Shown here one piece after another: positions 1-5,500 of a stretch of DNA of 6,214 nucleotides. The stretch comes from Candidatus Babelota bacterium. GTDB taxonomy: Bacteria; JAGOBX01. The notes under the pieces are model-generated. The model worked only from the letters and a program-made list of their open reading frames with translations. It was not told the origin of the DNA and searched no databases. A program made the position numbers and the translations under genes. The DNA is taken from NCBI GenBank assembly GCA_017999075.1, contig JAGOBX010000225.1, positions 1-6,214 of the forward strand, given 5' to 3'. Position 1 is the stretch's first letter, and the number at the start of each line of letters is the position of its first letter.

Positions 1-480
1 TAAAAGAGAATTTATTTTTTTTATCACATCGTTTTTTACAAACATAAAGCTTTGTGTTACAGCAGGAGATTCAGATTTTAAAATAAGGGTTCCTTTATAC
101 AATTTTTCCGGGACAAGCGAATTATTAAATATGTCTCCTACAATTTCGTTCCATTTGGACAATATAATTGTTCTTGAAATATTGGTATTTCCAGTCAAAC
201 CGGTAATATATTTTTTAGTTAAAAAAGACATTTTTTTTAATGACCCTCTGTAAATATCAGGGGTTTCTGATAGCTGTTGACAGTTTAAAGATTGAGAAAA
301 TGAACAAGTGCTAAATTTGAAATGAGCAGTCATATTTGGCGATTTAGGGATCTCGCCGAATGTAGATTGAATTTCTTCTTTTTTTAAATATTTAGAGCAA
401 ATACAGCATTTTTTCAGATCAAATATTTTTTCTTTAAAAAATATACAGTATCTTGTAAGAGGTTTTGAAACTGCTTTCAT
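1..480 (-). CDS. DUF721/DciA-like helicase-associated protein, C-terminus cut off by window edge
   Basis: This reading frame was translated by hand from ATG at 480-478 and stays open for 160 codons to the left edge, so the C-terminus is missing. Residues about 86-160 resemble DUF721/DciA: a helical stretch, then SKWNEIVGD (W110, I113, V114, G115), a P..L..GTL.L strand (P124, L127, G130, T131), and a final helix ending VIKKINSLL. DciA proteins bind the replicative helicase DnaB and help place it on DNA. The first 80 residues are an extension with C12, C25, C26, C28, H53, C59 and C67, possibly a metal site. I do not recognise this extension. The ATG overlaps the upstream gene's TGA as ATGA and no good Shine-Dalgarno is visible, so coupled translation is likely. 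The domain call is by pattern recognition; function in this organism is inferred. Confidence 0.75.
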   Translation of the reverse strand, partial: MKAVSKPLTRYCIFFKEKIFDLKKCCICSKYLKKEEIQSTFGEIPKSPNMTAHFKFSTCSFSQSLNCQQLSETPDIYRGSLKKMSFLTKKYITGLTGNTNISRTIILSKWNEIVGDIFNNSLVPEKLYKGTLILKSESPAVTQSFMFVKNDVIKKINSLL

Positions 481-1298
481 TTTTTTATAAGAAAATTTTG
501 TCTATAATTAGGCGCTTTGACATTATATATTATGCACATTTCAATTATGCGTGATAAAATCCTGTCGTTCTCAGCAAGTTTTTCTATATTATCTAAATTA
601 TTATTTGTAGTGATAATAGTGGTTTTATGATAATTATTTCTGCCGTCAATCAATTCATATAATTTTTCATTTTCCCATTCAGTACTGCGTTGAGTTCCGA
701 AATCGTCTATGATAAGAATATCATAACTGATTAGATTTTTAATAATATCTGTTTCTGATTCTAAATCTTTTGAATAAGAGTTTTTTAATCTTCCGAAATA
801 ATCAGAAGATAACTTTAAGAATTTTGCAGAAGCAGAATAATCAAGTATAAGTGTATTCATTATTATTGATGCAGATAAGGTTTTTCCATTTCCGGTAGTT
901 TGACTCCATAAAGCAAGTCCGCGTCTTTTAGTTAAATCAGGGTAATTTATTATTATATCTTCAATAACATTAAGTAATTCCTGAGATTCCTGAACAGGTT
1001 TGTTTTTTTTGTCTTGCAGATTGAAATCACAAAGAAATTTTCCTTTATAATTTTCAGGCAGGTCGGCATTTTTAAATATTTTATTGATTTTATTGATGTT
1101 TGAACGGAATTGTTTGCAGATGCATTGTCTGAAAATACTATTTTTTTCGTCATAATACAAATTATTGTTTTCATTTCCGCAAATGCATTTTTTTTCTATG
1201 CATTTGCAAATAACGGCATTTTTTTGTTCAATGCTCCACGAATACCCTTTTCCTGAGCAGTTGCAATGATTGGTTTTTTTTGTTTTCGCTGAGTTCAT
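477..1298 (-). CDS. DnaC/DnaI/IstB-like AAA+ ATPase, probable helicase loader with Cys-rich N-terminus
   Basis: A 273-residue protein. The N-terminus carries paired cysteines: C12/C14, C31/C33, C38/C40 and C59/C61, separated like two zinc-binding modules, followed by the IFKNADLPENY segment typical of DnaC/DnaI-like loaders. The ATPase core has a Walker A TTGNGKT (134-140), Walker B ILIIDDFG (194-201), the family-typical TEWENEKLYELID stretch (206-218), sensor-I-like TTIITTNN (226-233) and an arginine-finger segment RILSRI (246-251). The first Walker A glycine appears replaced (S132-Q133). Known relatives load DnaB-type helicase onto DNA in the cytoplasm. IstB of IS21 is the alternative, but no istA-like gene or terminal repeats are visible. 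An in-frame TAG at 1322-1320 and absence of other ATGs fix the start. No Shine-Dalgarno is evident. The gene is first in an operon with the DciA-like gene. Confidence 0.88.
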   Translation of the reverse strand: MNSAKTKKTNHCNCSGKGYSWSIEQKNAVICKCIEKKCICGNENNNLYYDEKNSIFRQCICKQFRSNINKINKIFKNADLPENYKGKFLCDFNLQDKKNKPVQESQELLNVIEDIIINYPDLTKRRGLALWSQTTGNGKTLSASIIMNTLILDYSASAKFLKLSSDYFGRLKNSYSKDLESETDIIKNLISYDILIIDDFGTQRSTEWENEKLYELIDGRNNYHKTTIITTNNNLDNIEKLAENDRILSRIIEMCIIYNVKAPNYRQNFLIKK

Positions 1299-1305
1299 AG
1301 AAATT

Positions 1306-1320
1306 GAATATAAAATATTC
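1306..1320. repeat. 15-bp perfect inverted repeat in the divergent intergenic region
   Basis: GAATAT and ATATTC flank a three-base AAA centre. The palindrome covers the candidate -10 element of the leftward promoter and lies 8-22 bases upstream of the loader start codon, a position where a repressor could act. In DNA this AT-rich, a 6-bp-arm palindrome can also arise by chance. Confidence 0.3.
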
Positions 1321-1335
1321 TAAAAGAAAATTCAA
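1307..1335 (-). promoter_or_regulatory. Candidate sigma70-type promoter of the helicase-loader operon
   Basis: Read on the minus strand, TTGAAT (1335-1330) and TATATT (1312-1307) are separated by 17 bases. The expected transcription start, about base 1300, falls within a few bases of the ATG at 1298. The mRNA would therefore be nearly leaderless, which agrees with the missing Shine-Dalgarno. The match is moderate and the region is AT-rich, so coincidence is possible. Confidence 0.35.
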
Positions 1336-1353
1336 TCAAATTATTAAAAAAAC

Positions 1354-1381
1354 TTGACAATTTTTTTGCGAGTTATAAAAT
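1354..1381 (+). promoter_or_regulatory. Near-consensus sigma70-type promoter of the lipoprotein gene
   Basis: TTGACA (1354-1359), a 16-base spacer, and TAAAAT (1376-1381), preceded by an A-run at 1346-1352 that could act as an UP element. Transcription would begin near 1388, giving a leader of roughly 57 bases. The same -35 and -10 hexamers recur before the large gene at 2521, which supports both calls. Confidence 0.65.
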
Positions 1382-1430
1382 TCGCTAAAAATATTTTTTT
1401 AAACAGTAAAAAAGTAAAATGAAATTTTTC

Positions 1431-1438
1431 AAGGGGGA
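1431..1438 (+). promoter_or_regulatory. Ribosome binding site of the lipoprotein gene
   Basis: AAGGGGGA lies six bases before the ATG at 1445 and decides between this start and the in-frame ATG at 1460 (Met6). It is the only clear Shine-Dalgarno in the window; the other three genes lack one. Confidence 0.75.
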
Positions 1439-1444
1439 TTTTTT

Positions 1445-2098
1445 ATGTTAAAAAATTTTATGGTTTTTTTAAGTGCTGTCATTTTGATAGCAGGTTTGAC
1501 TTCTTGTGCAAAAGAAGAACCGCCAAAACCGAATAATAATCCGGTTATTTCCAAACTTGAAGCTAATCCTGAAACATTAGCTGCAGCAGGAACATCTACA
1601 ATAAATTGTTCTGCTACAGATCAGGATGGAGACACAATTACATATGTTTGGACGTGCAGTAATGGCAAAATAGAAGGAAATGGCGCTTCTGTAAGTTTTA
1701 CTGCTCCTGAACAAGGCGGAAGTTATGAAGTTTCTGTTGAAGTTAGCGACGGACGCGGCGGAATTGCAAAAGAAAAAAAAATGATTCAGGTTAATTCAAA
1801 ACCTGAAATAAAAGCATTGACCCCGAACAATACAGAATTAAAAATGGGAGATAAGACAAGTATTGTTTGCGAAGCTGCTGATGCTGACAATGACCAATTA
1901 ACATTTGAATGGAGCGCTTCCAAAGGCGAAATCGTAGCTGATACTACTGGAACTTCGGCTGAATTTACAGCTCCTGCTGAAGCTGATACTTGCACAGTTA
2001 CTGTTAAAGTAACTGATGGTAAAGGCGGAGAAGAATCAAAATCAGTTGATTTGAATGTTATAGCTAAAAAAGGTAAAAGTAAAAAATCAAAAAAATAA
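1445..2098 (+). CDS. Lipoprotein with two tandem Ig/PKD-like domains
   Basis: A 217-residue exported protein of unknown specific role. Residues 1-20 form a signal peptide (K3, hydrophobic 5-17) ending in the lipobox LTSC, with C21 the expected lipidated cysteine, so the mature protein should be membrane-anchored. After a short proline/asparagine linker come two duplicated beta-sandwich-like domains, about 32-116 and 117-206. Each has a G-x-S/T-x-I-x-C strand, a D-x-D-x-D loop (59-63 and 146-150, possible calcium ligands), a central Trp (W69, W156), an FTAP motif (85-88, 174-177) and a closing V-x-D-G-x-G-G. Second cysteines differ: C71 in domain 1, C183 in domain 2. The tail (207-217) is strongly lysine-rich. 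It is a single-gene transcription unit with its own promoter and terminator. The fold is a family-level inference; the ligand is unknown. Confidence 0.9.
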   Translation: MLKNFMVFLSAVILIAGLTSCAKEEPPKPNNNPVISKLEANPETLAAAGTSTINCSATDQDGDTITYVWTCSNGKIEGNGASVSFTAPEQGGSYEVSVEVSDGRGGIAKEKKMIQVNSKPEIKALTPNNTELKMGDKTSIVCEAADADNDQLTFEWSASKGEIVADTTGTSAEFTAPAEADTCTVTVKVTDGKGGEESKSVDLNVIAKKGKSKKSKK

Positions 2099-2143
2099 TA
2101 ACTTTTATGTAATTGTATTGTTATTATAAAAACCCATCTAAAT

Positions 2144-2186
2144 AAAAAAACTCTAAAACTGAGTAAAACGGTTTTAGAGTTTTTTT
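2144..2186 (+). terminator. Intrinsic terminator after the lipoprotein gene
   Basis: ACTCTAAAAC (2150-2159) pairs perfectly with GTTTTAGAGT (2171-2180) around an 11-base loop. Six further A-T pairs (2144-2149 with 2181-2186) extend the stem to 16 bp, and the T-run 2180-2186 follows the core stem. It lies 45 bases after the stop codon. The A-run on the other side means it could also work on the minus strand, although no leftward gene is seen to its right. Confidence 0.9.
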
Positions 2187-2372
2187 ATTGAATTTCTTCA
2201 ATTTTGCTATCAGTTGTAATACATCAATTTATTTAACCGTATAATTGACTCAAATAAAAAATATATAATTTTAGGTTTTAATTTTTCTGCAACATAAAAA
2301 TTTCTCATATTAACGATTTTGCAGATGATATAACTCCAAAATAGAATGTATTTTAAAAATAATAAAAAAAAA
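2187..2372. other. Non-coding spacer upstream of the large gene's promoter
   Basis: Very AT-rich, with no start codon followed by a convincing frame and no recognisable RNA gene. A small inverted repeat, TTGAA-TTTC-TTCAA, follows directly after the terminator. I see nothing else I can support in this stretch. Confidence 0.5.
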
Positions 2373-2401
2373 TTGACAATAAGAAAAAAATGAAATAAAA
2401 T
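2373..2401 (+). promoter_or_regulatory. Near-consensus sigma70-type promoter of the large repeat-protein gene
   Basis: TTGACA (2373-2378), a 17-base spacer, and TAAAAT (2396-2401), preceded by an A-run (2364-2372). The hexamers are the same as those before the lipoprotein gene. Initiation would be near 2408, leaving a leader of about 113 bases before the ATG at 2521. Confidence 0.65.
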
Positions 2402-2437
2402 TAAGATGTTTTATGTAATAAAGAGATTTTCTATAGC

Positions 2438-2487
2438 ACTCTTTTATATTTTTGTTGCTTAAGAGTTTTATTTATAGGATTAAGAGT
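2438..2487 (+). promoter_or_regulatory. Leader region with three AAGAGT/ACTCTT half-sites
   Basis: ACTCTT occurs at 2438-2443 and its complement AAGAGT at 2461-2466 and 2482-2487. The two forward copies sit within TTAAGAGT (2459-2466, 2480-2487), exactly 21 bases apart, about two helical turns. The first copy could pair with either later copy in RNA, the distal pairing being one base longer on the left (CACTCTT/AAGAGTG). It could be a protein operator or a leader RNA fold; neither is shown. Confidence 0.3.
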
Positions 2488-2520
2488 GTAAAAAATATAT
2501 TTATTATTTTATATTTATAA

Positions 2521-5500
2521 ATGAAATTTTGTATAAAGTCAGTAATATTAGTCATAATAATTTGGCTGTCATTTTATACGGATATATATTCAGCACCTGC
2601 CAATTTAACCCGATTATATATTAAAAGCAATGATATCACACTGGATTCTACAGTTGTTTTTGTTACAATTGGAGATGGATTTGAAATTTATGCCGATACT
2701 GATTTTCCGGTATGGTCGGGTGTGCCTGATTATTTTTATTGTTCTGTAACCACTTCGTCAAATTTAAACGATACTATTTATTTAAAATTATATCAGGAAG
2801 CAGGGGATACGGGATTATATAAAACCAATTTTGAAATAGTTTCTATAGATAAATCTAATGGACAATTGAAAAAAATAGGAGTTAATAATAATTCCGGAGA
2901 AACTATTTATTTTAGTTTCAATGGTATTGTTTATGATACTTTAATAGTATCTGTTTCAAGACCGCCATTGACAGTAAATACATTGAATTTTTACAGCAAT
3001 GCAGCATATTCTGTAATAATAAATGATTCAGGGGTACCTATAGAAACAATTTGTTATTTGGAAGCGAATGCTGTTGACGGTTCTGAATATTCTATAGATT
3101 CCCTTCCTATTACAGTTGAAAGCAAATATGATTCTTTTAATATTAATTTGATTGAAACAGGGAAGAATACAGGGTTATACCGAGGTTATATTAAAGTAAC
3201 AAATTCAACTGTGCCTCAAAATCAATACATAAAAGTGCTTGTTTCCGGGGATACTGTGCAGATTAAAGAGTCAATATCAAACAATACTGCTATTATTACA
3301 TACCGCCAGCCATCTGAACCGAATACTTTTTACGGTATTGAATTTGTTATAGACAATTTCAGCAACCAGACCAAAAATGATTCTTTGATTTTAGAATCTA
3401 ATGCATATATTAAATTAAGCGCAAATGATCCAAATCAGAATATTTTGGATTTAGTTAGAATAATTATAAAAAATATCAGAACAGGCGATACAATAACTAA
3501 AATTTTATATGAGCAATCTCCGGGAATTTATACTGGGAATTTTTATTTAACAACATACACCAATGGAACAATAGGATATTTGGGAGCATATTATGGAGAT
3601 TCAATAACAGTATATAATATTTTGGACAGCATATCAGACACATTGCAGGTAGCAGTTCCGTCAGGTCCAGCAGCATTAAATAATTTAAGATTTATGAATT
3701 ATAGTTATTTAAGTGAATTAACTGGATATATCCCTGCTTCTTCACAATTATATATTGAAGCTAATGGATTAGACGGAAATAGTTTAACAGTTGATACAAT
3801 GGAATGTTATGTAAAATCGAATCTTGATAATGCGGGAATAATTGTGGTTTTGACTGAAACTGAAAAAAATTCAGGCAGATACAGAGGAATAGTAAACACT
3901 GGAAATTATAGTGACACAGTTTCCCAAGTGATTAATTCATTTAATAATGGAGATACTGTAGGTATATATAAAACAATAAATGGAATGACTTTTTATGATG
4001 AAATATCAATTCAAAATTCTGTTTCTCCTGTGATTGTAAATTATTTAGAATTTAAAACATTTGTTACGCTTGAAGTTATTGAAGGCGAGATTTTGCCGAC
4101 AGACCAAATTATTGTTGAAGCAATAGCAGTTGATAGAAATTCAAATTCTATAGATACTTTAAACGCTTCAATATATAGTGCAATTAATAATGATACAATA
4201 ATATTTGATTTATATGAGACTTCACGCAATTCAGGAGTATTTAGAAATAGTTTTGAATTGTCTCAGAACTACACCAATCAAACTTTGAAAATTTTAAAAG
4301 CTTCTTTCGGAGATACTATTACAGGATATATTTCTGATTCTACTGTTATAAACGATGTTTTAAAAGTAACAGTACCTTCTCCTCCAACTGTAATTAATTC
4401 ATTAAGATTTATGGAAGAATTTTATCAAATTGAAAAAGGTGAATATACTGATGCTTACACAAAGATATATGTGGAGATAACAGCGACAGACAATAATCCT
4501 TACTACCAGGATACGAAACAAGCGATATGTTATTCTACCTATGATTCTATTACAATAATTTTAACTGAAACCGGCAAAAATAACGGTGTTTTTAGAGGTT
4601 TTATTGAACTTAACAATTTCACGTTTGAAACCTTAAATTATATAAAAGCATATAAAAATGGAGAAACTGTATCAGTATATTGCGGCAATAAGTATGATAC
4701 TGTAACTTTATTTTTAACATCTTCTCCAATTAGCGTAATAAGTATAAACATTAAAGAATCAATTGATTATTTAACCAATAAAACGGACCTGCTGACTATC
4801 GGAGATAATGTTTTTGTAGAAATAATTGCTGTTGACGCTAATCCTTTGACAAAAGATACAATGACTATGAGAGCTCAGGTTACAGCTTCTGATTATATTG
4901 AATTTACTGCAGTGGAAACTGAAAAAAATTCAAACAGGTATAGGGGATTTTTTAGATTGACCACCCTGTCAAATGACACGATTGATGAGCTTGGTGTTAA
5001 TTATGGAGATACTCTTAGAATAATTGCAGCAGCTACAAACGATTCTATAACAGCCAATATTACAATTCCTATGTCTCCGGCTTTTTATAATGAATTGATT
5101 TTTACTCAAGCAGATTATAATAATGCTTGGCTTGATATAAACCAAGTGAATTTCGGTTATACTGTATATATAAGAATGACCGCTTCCGACTTTAATCCTT
5201 TAACCAGCGATACGTTCGGAGTGATTTTATATACATTAGGACAAACTGGTTCTGATTCTGTTGAATATATATATAATTTAACTTTGCTGGAAACAGGAAA
5301 ACATACTGGAATTTTTCAAGGAAACGCTGTTCTTGATGTGGTTAAATCAGTTGCGCAAAACAGGTGTAAAACCAAACAAGGGACTTATATAATATTAGTT
5401 CCAGGCGATACTTTAGCGGAAAATGTTAAAAATATAAATTCTGAACTTATAAACAATGCAGTAGATACTCTTCAAACCGCCACCCCAAAACCACCGACTG

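Noticed and set aside
953-1174. 73-residue minus-strand frame
   Set aside because: It lies wholly inside the helicase-loader gene in another frame, with no ribosome site or recognisable domain.
477-1298. IstB helper gene of an IS21-type insertion sequence
   Set aside because: No istA-like transposase, terminal inverted repeats or target duplication is visible, and the gene is coupled to a DciA-like gene instead.
1786-1995. 69-residue minus-strand frame
   Set aside because: Antisense to the lipoprotein gene, whose domains and signal peptide are convincing; the antisense product shows only composition effects.
2245-2269. TTGACT...TATAAT as a further promoter before the large gene
   Set aside because: The spacer is only 13 bases, too short for a sigma70-type promoter, and a much better one lies at 2373-2401.
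2437-2488. Terminator formed by CACTCTT and AAGAGTG
   Set aside because: The stem is short, AT-rich and has a long loop, and no clean T-run follows; a leader or operator role fits better.
4041-4229. 62-residue minus-strand frame
   Set aside because: Antisense to the giant repeat gene, within a stretch whose plus-strand frame keeps the repeat pattern.
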